Below, in pieces: positions 48,180 through 59,250 of a stretch of 64,000 nt of DNA. This stretch comes from Gossypium raimondii (Eukaryota > Streptophyta > Magnoliopsida > Malvales > Malvaceae), in NCBI RefSeq assembly GCF_025698545.1, contig NC_068565.1:6758001-6822000 (forward strand), written 5' to 3'. Position numbers and translations under genes: made by a program. Below the pieces are notes generated by a model that saw only the letters and a program-made list of their open reading frames with translations, was not told the origin of the DNA and did not search any database. Each line of letters begins with the position of its first letter. Within the stretch, counting starts at the first letter, position 1.

Positions 48180-48910
48180 TTGACGAACATATTTTTTTCC
48201 TTTCCTTCTCTAATTACTAGGCCATTTCGTTCTCTGATCTTTTCTGGGTCACAAAACTCAATATGGCAAACATCTGGATTCTGTCTCAGATGCTCTCTTC
48301 GTTGCACTTTCTATCATGGTTTAGGGTCAAAAGCTTCACTGAAGCAGTTTTCTGTGAAAATGCCATGAAGTTTATTTATTTTACTAAAAGAGGATTTGGC
48401 TAGTCAAAGTAATTGTGATTCATGTTAATGGAAAGTTGCCTTTTAATTAATTCCATATACTGATGAGATCGAGTAGAAACTAAAAGACTTTGGTTTTAGT
48501 CTTTCCAAAAGCGGAAGATTTCGTTTCTACTTACTCCTCCAGTGTGTATTCTTTTTTCGTTTAAGTTCATTGAATTTATTATTTGATGAAATGTTTTCTT
48601 GGAAATTTTGCTGCAGAGTGTTTTTGTAGTGTTGAAGTTTTCTTAATGAATATACATCTTCCAATTTGTGTTTTTCTAATTAGTTTTTATATTAAAATGG
48701 TATGTTATGAGATATTCATAGAGCCTCTAATCAGTTCACAAATCCTACAATGGCAGGCTGCGAAGAAGCATTTGAATCAACTTATTCGAACACGGATGGT
48801 AAAATGGAAACACGAAATAAATCTTGAAGAGCATTCAAACAAGTGTAAGTGCACATGTGTTTCCATCTTTGACATCATAGCGATTATCTCCTCAATTAGA
48901 AGCATTTGAA
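48180..48910 (+). other. Exon-like pieces, source gene not recognised
   Basis: Sequence at 48235-48370 and 48757-48845 has balanced composition and protein-like translations (GSQNSIWQTSGFCLRC; QAAKKHLNQLIRTRMVKWKH) and is upstream of the E1-alpha piece. Could be additional captured exons of another gene. Not identified. Confidence 0.3.
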
Positions 48911-49426
48911 ACAACAATGTGTAAGTCGTAAACAGTTGCATTCTTTTGTTTATTCAAAGTATTCTAGTCGCTTTTGCTAGCATATGCTTCACTCTAATGC
49001 TCGTTTAATTGTTTTTTCAGGCATAGTGAAGTTGTTGTTATCTTTGGTCACAACCGCCTTGGTGACACTTGTAATGCTTCGTGGCGACCAATTTGCTTAT
49101 GGCTTTGTGTTTACATAATGCATTACTTTATATCTAATATCTTTGGACATTGTTATGATATATGTAATGCTATTTTAGTATAGTTGACTCGTAGGTGTCA
49201 TTCTTTGAAGAATTTTTTCCGATTTGTACACTTCTTTTAGGAACTGATCTAGAAAACAAGAAGCTTGACCTTGAAATCCGATTTTATAGTGGTACAATTT
49301 GTAGATGAAGATATAGAAAATTGTCTTTCCCCTTTGTCTTGATGATTCAGTTTTTGCTGATATTATTAGTTATATTCTTATTTCTTTTAATGCTTGCATG
49401 CTCTTGATTACCACTGCTTGCCCCTA

Positions 49427-50325
49427 GAGTGTTGTATTCTTTGCTTTATATGGTGATGGGGTTGCTAATCAAGGGCGCTTGTTTGAGATTTGAACATCTA
49501 CGCACTTTGGGATCTCGCCGCAATTTTGGTCTCGAGAATAATCATTGTGAGCAATTTGAATTGGAATGAAATTTTATTGGTCTATTAAATTTTGTGGACT
49601 TTATTTATTTCATGTAACAGATGGTATGGGGAAGGTGAGTGGAGAGCAAAGAGTCCCGCTTACTACAAACGTGGGGATTATGCTCTGGTTTGAAGGTGAG
49701 ACTTGGTTGGTGAGAGATAAATAGTGGTTATAATTTGTTGGTTATTTAGTATTGTTATTATGATTATTAAGTAAATGAGGATTTAGATGTTTGTGATGTC
49801 GAAGTGACTATGACCAGTAAATGTCGTAAGAGTGATAGTGGATGGTAAAAAACTGTGATAGTTGTGATTTTGGGCCATGTGAGATGCTTCTGCTGGTTTT
49901 ATATTGTTGTTTTGTTCTCTTATCCTTTTATATAAGAAACTAAACGTTTGAATGAAGTTTCGAAGCGTAATCTCAAGGGATTTTTCCTGCTTATACTATC
50001 GGTTCTCAATATTTAAGTTTGTTTTCTTCTAAGGTGTAAGGCATTGATGCAAAAAGAATGCCTTCTAGCAGAGCTTTAAAGCAACAACCTCTCTGGTCAG
50101 CTTAAGAAGCGTAATTTTTTTTTTTTGACAAACCATGTCTTAGGAGAATGCATGCTTAAAATTCCTTTTCTCCAGACGGTAGACATTGATGTATTTTTTA
50201 ACTTCAATTCTATTTGTTATGTGTTTCATATCTTCTAGGTGGATGGAATGGATGCTCTTGCTGTGAAGCAAGCTTGCACGTTTGCCAAAGAACATGCCTT
50301 TCTGCTTTTAATACTGCCATAGCTT
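49427..50325 (+). pseudogene. Pyruvate dehydrogenase E1-alpha gene fragment, three exon pieces with introns kept
   Basis: Exon pieces 49427-49546, 49621-49695 and 50239-about 50325 correspond to consecutive exons of the mitochondrial pyruvate dehydrogenase E1 subunit alpha gene. Translation (with two 1-nt deletions in the first piece) gives FALYGDGVANQGRLFE, ALWDLAAILV, then NHYGMGKGEWRAKSPAYYKR and VDGMDALAVKQACTFAKEHA, the region following the thiamine-diphosphate motif GDGxxNQG. Introns retain canonical ends: donor gtgagc at 49547 with acceptor cag at 49620, and donor gtgaga at 49696 with acceptor tag at 50238. Joining the first two pieces restores His-Tyr across the split codon, showing a DNA-level copy, not a retroposed cDNA. 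The fragment is frameshifted and stops early, so it is non-coding. Confidence 0.85.
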
Positions 50326-51264
50326 GTAATAACGTTCCATTCAAACCTTAAAGTTATTATTGTAAAAGAGCTATTTATGTTTAGGCTTTGACAAAAGTAA
50401 TTACATGGGGCAATTCTCTTTTAATGATTTGTCTTTCTGTCCTTGAAATTAAGCTGATATACCTAAATGGATAGCGTTTCTCCAATTATTTGTTTCAGTA
50501 CATAATTCGTCCAGCCTAAATATGCATTAAGCAGAATGAACATAACAAAAAATGGCATTGTCTGATGGACCTTATTTTCTCGAGGAAGCGCTTTGCTCAC
50601 TCTTTGTGTTCTTCATCAGACAATCTCGACTTTCATTTTCATATGCTTATCAAATATAAGTATTGTATTAACCAAATCATTTTCAAATGCTTATCAAATA
50701 TAGCATCTAGTTTAATAAATTCATTTTAAATTGTAAATGCTATTGACAAATTTTTAGTATTTATATTTGGTATATAAATATTATCCCTTTTTTAAATTTT
50801 AATCCAAATATATGTAATATTTTAATTAGTTAGGTTTATGTTTTCTATGTTATGTTAGTATATAATATGAGTTATGTATTCAAATACATTTTAAAATAAA
50901 ATAATACAAATGTGTTAAAAGCATTAATTAAAAATAAAAATAATTTTTATAATAATACAATCGTGTCAATATCTAATTACAAATATTTAATTTTTATATT
51001 TAAATATTTAAATATAGTTTATATATTCTAATTAAAATTTATAAATAATTAATATTAATTACTTAGAAATATTTAAAATTAATATTATATAATAAAATAT
51101 TAACAATAAGTTATAATAAATTATTTTTTATATTTTGCTAAAATGTCATAATATTAACTAATTTGAACATTATTTAAATACATATATGTTACTTTATAAT
51201 CTCATGTCTAAAATGGACATTTTATTCTTCAAAAGACTTTTTGACAAGAATGCCAAACACTCAA

Positions 51265-52301
51265 ATTTCTCAAAATCTTTCAAAACATTTCGAAAAGACT
51301 TCAAAAGACTTCTCAAAATAATAAAGAATCTACTTTAAATATAACACGCGAAACGGTCCCTACAATTTCACATTTTCACGACTAAAGACCGTTAAGTTAA
51401 CTGCCGTCAACGTCTGTCACCTCCAAAACCGCGTTAAAGTGGGGTCCCCTTTGATCGTTTGGTCGCAAGCTCATCAACCATTCCTTTCCTAGTTCCATCT
51501 AATTTATTATTTAAATTGTTTTTCTTTTTCACTTCAAAATTTTAATTTCCCATTTTTTTTATAGAAAAATAATTATGTGAAGCATATAACAATACACTGC
51601 TTCACGTAGAGGACTTTCACGAAGCTTTCTGATATTAAAATAGCAAGGCTTGGGAAAAGTTACTAAGTACACAAAAATTTCTAACCTTTTATTTTAAAAA
51701 ATATACTGAGAAAAAGAGAGAGAGATAAACAGCTGGTTTTTCATGCCAAGTGATACATTCCCAGGCTGCTTCAGATACATTGAAAATTTACCATTTCCTT
51801 ATAAACAAGTGGGGTACTCTTTAGTTTTCTCTGTAATGACAGCCTAATCAACAGCCTGGAAAAGTTGTGTTATATGCACTGCAGAAGCAGCTTGCACCTT
51901 TCTTTTCTTTTTTCTTTTTTTGTTTTTAAAGGTTTCTTTTTTTTTCTTTTTTATTTTTTTTCTTGGTGATATTCTTAATAGCTCAACTTGGGAGTTTTTG
52001 TCTTTGAGAAAAAAAAACCCCATTGTTGTTTCCCATTTTGGCTTCATTTGTGAGGTAAGGGCATTGATAAAGTTTTGATCTTTGTACTAAAGTTTATTTC
52101 ATTTTTGCTTTATGTTGTAATGTTTATTAGCATTGGGGTTAATTAGATCCCAGTTTTGCAAAAGATATGAACTTTGAGGGGGTTGAATTATTGCGACTTT
52201 AAGGAGTTCTTTTTTTTGTGGGATTTTTGGGGTTTCTTTAGATCTTAGTTTTACTTGGTTTGTTGATTTAGGCATTTGAATTTATTGAAAAAAAGTTGAA
52301 G
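51265..52301 (+). promoter_or_regulatory. Promoter and 5' leader of the THESEUS1-like gene, with likely 5'UTR intron
   Basis: A TTATAAACA box near 51799 is the best TATA candidate. A pyrimidine-rich tract (about 51890-51960) lies in the leader. A donor at 52055 (GAG then GTAAGG) and an acceptor ending at 52271 (TTGATTTAG) would make a 217-bp T-rich 5'UTR intron that joins just before the start codon. Transcript data are not available. Confidence 0.45.
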
Positions 52302-54821
52302 ATGAAAATGGGGAATTTGGTGGCTTTGGTTTTAGCTGTTGTGTTGTTTGAGTATTTGGGGGGTGGAATACAAGCCTCATTCACACCTGTTGATAATTAC
52401 TTGATTGTTTGTGGTTCTTCAAAAAATGTTACATTCCAAGGTAGAACTTATGTTCCTGATTCAGGCCATTCTTCTCTTACCTTGAAGAGTGCAAGTTCTG
52501 TTGTTAGTTCTAATTCTAGTGTTCCATCTTCGATATATCGATCCGCTCGAATCTTCTCCGCCGTTGCTTCTTACAAGTTTGATATCAAGCAAGAAGGTCG
52601 GCATTGGGTCCGGCTTTACTTTTATCCTCTTCCAAAATCAGGCCAGGACTTGACGTCAGCTCCGATAACGGTTGCCACAGACGATTTTGTGCTCTTGGGC
52701 AACTTCACTTTTGAGAACTATAATGGTTCTTTTTTGTTCAAGGAGTATGCAATCAATGTCACTTCAGATACCCTGACTCTTACCTTTGTTCCTTCGAACA
52801 ATTCGGTTTCGTTTGTTAATGCCATTGAAGTTGTTTCCATCCCGGATGCAATCCTGCCTGACCAGGCATTAGCTCTGAACCCGTCTGCTCCTATTAGTGG
52901 TCTTTCGGAATTTGCCATGGAAACCGTTTATCGGTTAAACATGGGAGGGCCATTGATCACTGCTGAGAACGATACACTGGGAAGAACATGGGAGAATGAT
53001 GTTAAATATCTCCATGTAAACAGCTCTGCTCTGAATGTTTCGGTCAATCCGGCTTCTATCAAATATACAACTTTGGTTACGCCTGAAACAGCGCCAAATT
53101 TGGTCTATAGCACTGCTGAAGTCATGGGTGATGCAAATGTTCCTAGCATGGCCTTCAACGTGACTTGGGTCTTACCTGTTGATCCAAACTTCAGGTATTT
53201 AGTTCGGGCACATTTTTGTGATGTCATGAGTTCATCTCTCAACACTTTGGTTTTCAACGTTTACATAAATGATGATATTGCTGTTACAAGTCTTGATCTC
53301 TCATCATTGACTGGTGACCTGAAGGTGCCTTACTTTAAGGACTTTATCTCCAATTCTTCAGTAGAATCCGATACTTTGACTGTCAGTATCGGTCCAGATT
53401 CAATGGCAGACATCACAAATGGAACTATGAATGGATTGGAGATTATGAAAATCAGCAATGATGCTGGAAGCCTGGGTGGGGTTTCTTCTGTTAAGAATCT
53501 CCTTCTGGGATCATCCTCGAAGAAGAACAAGATATGGATAATAATCGGTTGTATTGTTGGAGCTGTAGGTGCAGTGGCATTAATCGGATTCTGTTATTGT
53601 TGCCTGGTAGCACGGAAGTCGAAAGATACTCAACAAGGACATCCATGGTTACCTTTGCCCTTGTATGGAAACTCGCTGACCATGACCAAAATGTCCACAA
53701 CATCGCAGAAGAGTGGAACAGCAAGCTGCATTTCATTGGCTTCCTCCAATCTTGGCCGCTTCTTCTCCTTCCAAGAAATCCTTGATGCTACCAACAAATT
53801 TGATGAGAGCCTACTTCTCGGAGTTGGTGGTTTCGGAAGAGTCTACACCGGAACCCTTGAAGATGGGACTAAAGTTGCTGTTAAAAGAGGTAACCCCAGA
53901 TCCGAACAAGGTCTTGCTGAATTTCGCACCGAAATTGAAATGCTATCTAAACTTCGTCATCGCCACCTTGTCTCTCTTATTGGATATTGTGATGAAAGAT
54001 CGGAAATGATTCTTGTTTACGAGTATATGGCTAATGGACCCCTTAGAAGTCATCTTTATGGAACAAATCTACCTCCTCTGTCATGGAAGCAACGACTTGA
54101 AATATGTATTGGTGCTGCTAGGGGACTTCATTATCTTCACACTGGTGCAGCCCAAAGCATTATTCACCGTGATGTGAAGACAACAAATATTCTCTTGGAT
54201 GAGAATTTTGTAGCCAAAGTAGCAGATTTTGGTCTTTCAAAAACTGGTCCAGCTTTAGATCAGACACATGTGAGTACTGCTGTTAAGGGTAGCTTCGGTT
54301 ACCTTGACCCTGAATATTTCCGGAGGCAGCAACTTACGGAGAAGTCTGATGTGTATTCATTTGGGGTTGTTCTGATGGAAGTTCTCTGCACTAGGCCAGC
54401 TTTAAATCCAGTTCTCCCGAGAGAACAAGTTAATATTGCGGAATGGGCAATGACTTGGCAGAAGAAAGGTATGTTGGATCAAATCATGGACTCTAATCTG
54501 GTGGGGAAAGTGAATCCCGCTTCTCTTAAGAAATACGGAGAGACAGCTGAAAAGTGCCTGGCCGAGCACGGCGTTGACAGGCCATCCATGGGAGATGTAT
54601 TATGGAACCTTGAATATGCTCTTCAGCTGGAAGAGACTTCATCAGCACTAATGGAACCAGATGATAACAGTACCAACCATATCCCAGCCATTCAGACACC
54701 ACTTGAGCCATTCGATAACAGTGTGAGCATGATTGACGGTAATTCTGGCACTGATGATGATGCTGAAGATGCCGCTACTAGTGCAGTATTTTCACAACTC
54801 GTAAATCCTCGTGGAAGATAG
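52302..54821 (+). CDS. THE1: THESEUS1-type malectin-like receptor kinase
   Basis: Single exon, 839 residues from ATG 52302 (an upstream in-frame TTG codon at 52296 is not used here). N-terminal signal peptide about residues 1-25, then an extracellular region with paired malectin-like domains (roughly 30-390) rich in N-glycosylation sites. A transmembrane helix lies near 411-434 followed by CYCC. The kinase spans about 505-775: glycine loop GVGGFG (507-512), lysine in VAVKRG (528), HRD (622-624), DFG (642-644) and DPEYF. The C-terminal tail ends TTSAVFSQLVNPRGR like THE1. Family knowledge: members of the CrRLK1L group sense cell-wall state and RALF peptides at the plasma membrane and limit growth when walls are damaged. 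All catalytic motifs are intact. It lies 519 bp from a convergent root-cap/LEA gene. Confidence 0.95.
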   Translation: MKMGNLVALVLAVVLFEYLGGGIQASFTPVDNYLIVCGSSKNVTFQGRTYVPDSGHSSLTLKSASSVVSSNSSVPSSIYRSARIFSAVASYKFDIKQEGRHWVRLYFYPLPKSGQDLTSAPITVATDDFVLLGNFTFENYNGSFLFKEYAINVTSDTLTLTFVPSNNSVSFVNAIEVVSIPDAILPDQALALNPSAPISGLSEFAMETVYRLNMGGPLITAENDTLGRTWENDVKYLHVNSSALNVSVNPASIKYTTLVTPETAPNLVYSTAEVMGDANVPSMAFNVTWVLPVDPNFRYLVRAHFCDVMSSSLNTLVFNVYINDDIAVTSLDLSSLTGDLKVPYFKDFISNSSVESDTLTVSIGPDSMADITNGTMNGLEIMKISNDAGSLGGVSSVKNLLLGSSSKKNKIWIIIGCIVGAVGAVALIGFCYCCLVARKSKDTQQGHPWLPLPLYGNSLTMTKMSTTSQKSGTASCISLASSNLGRFFSFQEILDATNKFDESLLLGVGGFGRVYTGTLEDGTKVAVKRGNPRSEQGLAEFRTEIEMLSKLRHRHLVSLIGYCDERSEMILVYEYMANGPLRSHLYGTNLPPLSWKQRLEICIGAARGLHYLHTGAAQSIIHRDVKTTNILLDENFVAKVADFGLSKTGPALDQTHVSTAVKGSFGYLDPEYFRRQQLTEKSDVYSFGVVLMEVLCTRPALNPVLPREQVNIAEWAMTWQKKGMLDQIMDSNLVGKVNPASLKKYGETAEKCLAEHGVDRPSMGDVLWNLEYALQLEETSSALMEPDDNSTNHIPAIQTPLEPFDNSVSMIDGNSGTDDDAEDAATSAVFSQLVNPRGR

Positions 54822-55340
54822 ACGGTAATTCCGGCAATGGACATCCTGCTTAAAAATCTGGTTCTCCTTGCTGGCTTTGCTTGAGAGAATACTTGGAAAA
54901 ATCCCAAGATGTTTAATGAAGGTTTTTTTTTCTTACAATTATTCTGTTATTTCTCATCAAATTTTCATCCATAATATATTTAGTTTGTAATATAGTTGAG
55001 TGATGGTTACCAATTATATCCATCCGAAATTTGCATGTAATGTACCATAAATATCCATTATTGTTGATTTAATTCATGTTACTATTACACAGTTACCAGA
55101 TAAAGAATATATCTCATTTGTTCTCTGCTCACTGCATGAGTTCACAATTTATGGCTATTTTAGTTATTTTTCTTGTGAGATAAAAGAGGAATTTTATTGC
55201 ATATTTATTTTATTTGATGAACTGCCAAATTAGATTTACTACAGAACATTCGACACTGGATTTTTATCATATTCAGACAAACACAAAATCAACATATCCT
55301 TAAACTGCAATCCAACCTGTCATTCTAAAAAATGCATGAT
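54822..55340. other. Convergent 3' flank between THE1-like and root-cap gene A
   Basis: 519 bp holding both genes' 3' ends; no gene. An AATATATTTAGTTTG region near 54975 may act in THE1 polyadenylation. Confidence 0.4.
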
Positions 55341-56468
55341 TTATCTCCTACAAACTATTCCACTCCCACTAGAGGCTCTGCTGGTGCAGTCTAGAGGGCT
55401 GTAGTCCATCAGCGATGAATCTCTTTGGTCCGATGCTCTGGCTGGAGAAAATTTACAGGTATAACAATCGGCAGTGAGAAGTGATGACGTTCGATATTTG
55501 TCTTCTCCTCCAACTATTGGCATTGCCGTGCCTGGTTTTGCAGGGTTCATGAAATCCGGCTGATAAGTCCTACCAAGTACTCCTTCAACTTTCGAAGATA
55601 AACCGTAGAACTTGAATTGCAGCTCTAAGTGAGCAAAACAGTCGTCAGAGGGTATTTGGTAGTTATGAATAGGATCATCTTCCCTGGTCACCGGTACCAC
55701 ATTTACTGAAATCTCAGCAATATCAGGAAAAGTCACTAAGACACTATTCTTGTCAGATGTTCTCTCCACTGTAAGGTCACTTTCCGGGGATTTCCATGAT
55801 GATAAATGGCCTTCCGGTACGACAATTACGTTCCCATTGTAAGAGAACCTCAGATGGTCAAATTCCTCATCCCAAGTTGCTGCACGTTTGGCCTCAAGAG
55901 AAAAGGTTTCGGATCCAGAGAGGACACCAATTGCTTGAATCCAAGTATAATCCCGGGTTCGGCCTGCTGGCCTTAGGCCAATGAACCTGCCATTAATTTG
56001 GAGGTTAGGATCCGATACCAAACTGAAATGCTCATTGCTCTTCCCGTGGAAATAAAACACGATGCCATCACCGCCGATGAATCTAGGATCCAAGCATGCT
56101 GCTCCAGGGGCATTGCAGTTCGGCTTCCTATCTACAATCACGAAAAAAAAACCAGACATTGTATCAACACTTTAAATAAGTTCAACATGAAATGATTAAT
56201 CTGTTTTTTTTTTTTCCTGTTCCTTACTTTTGCATTCAGCTTTGCATATAGGGGAATCGCAATTAACATAGCAAACTTTTGCCTTCCGATCCGACGGCTT
56301 CGTCGATGGGCATTGAGACGGGCATGTCATCGTCTTGAGAAAGCAAGGACTCCTACGTGAAAAGCAAGTCCTACGTTCTGGAACACCCTGCCCATGAATC
56401 TGCACCGATGCTGCTGATATGAAGAGAAACAAAATAATCAATGAGGAAGCATTGCTAATGATCCTCAT
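55341..56468 (-). CDS. Root-cap/LEA-related secreted protein, copy A
   Basis: Two exons on the minus strand: 56468-56228 and 56131-55341, intron 96 bp (GT-AG), 343 residues. The first exon encodes a signal peptide (residues 1-27) and a Cys-rich segment (CPSQCPSTKPSDRKAKVCY...CDSPICKAEC). The second encodes the root-cap domain, starting RKPNCNAPGAACLDPRFIGG, then FYFHGKSNEHFSLVSD and DDCFAHLELQFKFYG. The split codon at the intron gives asparagine, matching the family pattern CKNRKPNC. The root-cap (LEA-related) family is known mainly by expression in the root cap; a biochemical role is not established. Its neighbour THE1-like matches the Arabidopsis order (At5g54370 next to At5g54380) from memory. 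Confidence 0.9.
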
Positions 56469-58123
56469 TTTTTTTTTTTGTTAAAAGAAGCCTAAACTCC
56501 ACAAGGTAGCCTTAAAAGTAAAAACCCAACTTTCAGAGATTTATAATCTCTTCTGAGAATCTTTACTTATCCTATAATTTAGCAGCTTTTGAAGCAAGAA
56601 CATGGTCTCATTGTAGCATTCACAGGATTGTATAGTTTTGGTCAATGCTTTGGGATTCGTATTTGTGATTTAAAAATTGGCTGTTGACAATCTCTTAGGT
56701 TGGTCTAGGACTAGGATGGATTCATTGTTGAGTGACTTGTTTTTGGCAATTTTAAACAGAATTTTCAGCAAGGAACATTATTTGATTGCAGTCATTTCAT
56801 TGGGCTATTTTTCATATGAATTATATAAATATCAACTAGTACATGCATCGATAAATTTGGTTTTGAATTGTGGTTTCACTCAAATTGGGTTGTTTGTTTA
56901 TTGAAAATAGTTTCAAGAAAATGATTTTGAAAAATGACTTAATTTCTTGGAAAAATTAATATTTTTGGTGTTAGATGAATATATGCAAAATATTTTCTAT
57001 TTTTTGAGAGATTTCTTAAAATATTTTATAAAAGTTATGAAACAAACATACCTCTGCGATTTTCTTATCTTTTCATTGTTTAATTGAGTTTATTTTATAT
57101 TTATAAATTTATATTTTACATTGTTTTTGCATATATTAAAAATATTTTGTTAAATTCAAGTTTATTACAACGTCATTTTTAGTTATATGACTACTAATTG
57201 AGTATTTTTATTTAAAAAGTAACATCAACAAAATTGACAAAAAAATTTAACAATATCAACAATTGAACTTGATATTCAAATCAAAAGAAGGATTAAATTC
57301 TTGAAAATAAAAGTATAAAGGCTAAATTGCAAATTTGTAAAAAGTACATAGACTTATGACATATTTTAACCTTTATACTACAAAATATTTATTATTAATA
57401 TATTTATAATTGTAATAAATATTTATTATAAAATATTAATATTGAATATTTTCAATTAAAATAAATTCAAAGTATTAAATAATTTATTAAAATAATAAAT
57501 TATATCAATAATTTATTATATGAATAAATATAGATAATAAAATATGTATTTTAATAATATTGAAAAATATAATATTTTAAATTAAAATATTAAATATTTT
57601 AAAAATAAAAATAAAATTAATTATCAATATAATAAAATTAAACTTGATTTAATTTAATTTTTATATAAAAATAAAATTAAGTATTGAGGAGCTCTTTTCC
57701 GTTGACTAAGTTCTTTTAAATTATATTTTACTATTTTTGAATTAAAAATCATTAATTAATTGTGTATCAAATTTTAAAATTCACAAATAAAATTAAAAAA
57801 TTTGCTATTGAAAATATATTACGTATAACATCAATAATTTTTCTTTAATAGCACAATCTAAATGAGGCAGCTAAATAAAGGTAAAATATTATTAACTTCT
57901 TTATGGTATAAAGGATGACTTCAGTCTTCCATACTGAGCTTCTTAAAGGAAATCCATTGGTCAACATCTTTTACTAAAAGATTAGATATATATGTGTTAC
58001 ATAAAAGACGGTATCTTGAAAAAAAAAAAGGTTACATAAAAGACAATATATATGAATGAAGAACCATTTAGAAATGAAAATATTGAATTATTGTCAGTCT
58101 ATATAGCTTAAGCTTTCATTATT
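56469..58123. other. Intergenic DNA between the two root-cap genes, no gene seen
   Basis: AT-rich, 1.65 kb. The proximal part should hold the promoter of copy A. No frame resembles a known protein. Confidence 0.6.
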
Positions 58124-59250
58124 TTAACTGATAACAGCTACCATTCCATGACTTTCTTTCTTGCAAACAATGCCATATCCAGCTGAAGCCCCACGGGTGC
58201 AGTCGAGGGTGAGAACTTCAGTCTGAGATGTGGTCTCTTCATTTGAACCAGTTTCTGGTGAGAACATGCATGTTGAACAGTCTGGAGAAAGAAGTGAAGT
58301 TGTCCTATATTTATCTTCACCGCCCACAACAGGCATTGCCACACCAGGCTTGGCCGGGTTCTCGAAATCGGGCCTGTAAGTCCTTCCAAGGACTCCATCA
58401 ACATTAGGGGAAAGGCTAAAGAACCTAAACTGCACTTCCAAGTGAGCAAAGCAGTCATCAGAAGGTACTTTGTAGTGGTGAACCCTGTCATCTTCTTTGG
58501 TCACTGGAACTACATTCACCATAATCTCTGCTGTGTCCTTTAATGTTACAATCACACTGTTCTTGTTTTCTACTCTCTCAACTTTCACTTCCTTTTCAGG
58601 GGAGTACCAACTTGAGAGTGCACCTTCTGGGACAACTAGTTCCTCCCCGTTGTAACTGAACTTTAGATGGTCCACTTCACTGTTCCATGTTGCAGCCTTA
58701 GTAGCCTCAAGTGAAATGGAGTGAGAGTTGAACAGGATTCCAAGTGCTTGAATCCAAGTAAAGTCCCGAGTTCGGCCTGCGGGGCGGTGGCCGATAAAGC
58801 GGCCATTGATTTGTAGACTGCTATCAGACACCAAGCTGAAGTGCTCATTGCTTTTTCCATGGAAGTAGAAGACAATGCCATCACCACCGATGAATCGGGG
58901 ATCGTAACATGCTGATCCAGGACTATTGCAGTTTGGTTTTCGATCTAAAATCACGAAAGAAAACATAAATTAAACTTTAACATGTATATGAGACGCTTTA
59001 AAATGAAACAGAAGAAGGTGATCTTACATTTGCAATGTGATTTGCAGACAGGTGAATCACAGTTAACATGGCAAACTTTAGCCTTTCGGTTTTCATAGCT
59101 AGTGCTTGGACATTCATAGGGGCAATGTATATACTTTCCATAGCACCGGCTTGCCGGATTGCTGCAATAAACAGAATCTGCTTTTGCTTGAATCACAGTT
59201 GAAACAAAGACGATGAGAATGATAAAGAAAGAGCTGCTTCTTATCTCCAT
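58124..59250 (-). CDS. Root-cap/LEA-related secreted protein, copy B
   Basis: Two exons on the minus strand: 59250-59028 and 58944-58124, intron 83 bp (GT-AG), 347 residues. Signal peptide in residues 1-25, then Cys-rich CYGKYIHCPYECPSTSYENR and CDSPVCKSHCK, then root-cap domain RKPNCNSPGSACYDPRFIGG, FYFHGKSNEHFSLVSDSS, PSDDCFAHLEVQFRFF and GRTYRPDFENPAKPGVAMP. The exon-intron layout matches copy A exactly, with the intron in the same phase in the CKxRKP motif, so the two are tandem duplicates. Copy B carries an extra C-terminal stretch (SHGMVAVIS). Both copies are intact, so subfunctional roles are possible. Confidence 0.9.

Larger units (their letters stand above)
47707..51264. mobile_element. 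Possible DNA transposon or transposed segment carrying host-gene fragments
   Basis: The segment is bounded by weakly similar inverted ends: GGCCTGTTCTCCTTTGC at the left and, reading inward from the right, GAGTGTTTGGCATTC, each followed by an AAAAAG(G/T)(A/C)CTTTT-like word. It is more balanced in composition than its flanks and carries pyruvate dehydrogenase E1-alpha exons with introns plus other exon-like pieces. A gene-fragment-carrying transposon fits, but the ends and any target-site duplication are unproven. Confidence 0.4.

Noticed and set aside
49427..50325. Possibility that the pyruvate dehydrogenase piece is a working gene
   Set aside because: It has two 1-nt deletions, a stop soon after the third piece and no upstream or downstream exons, so it cannot give the enzyme.
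52296..52301. Start of the THE1-like frame at a TTG codon six bases before the ATG
   Set aside because: TTG is not a normal plant start; the ATG at 52302 leads directly into the signal peptide.
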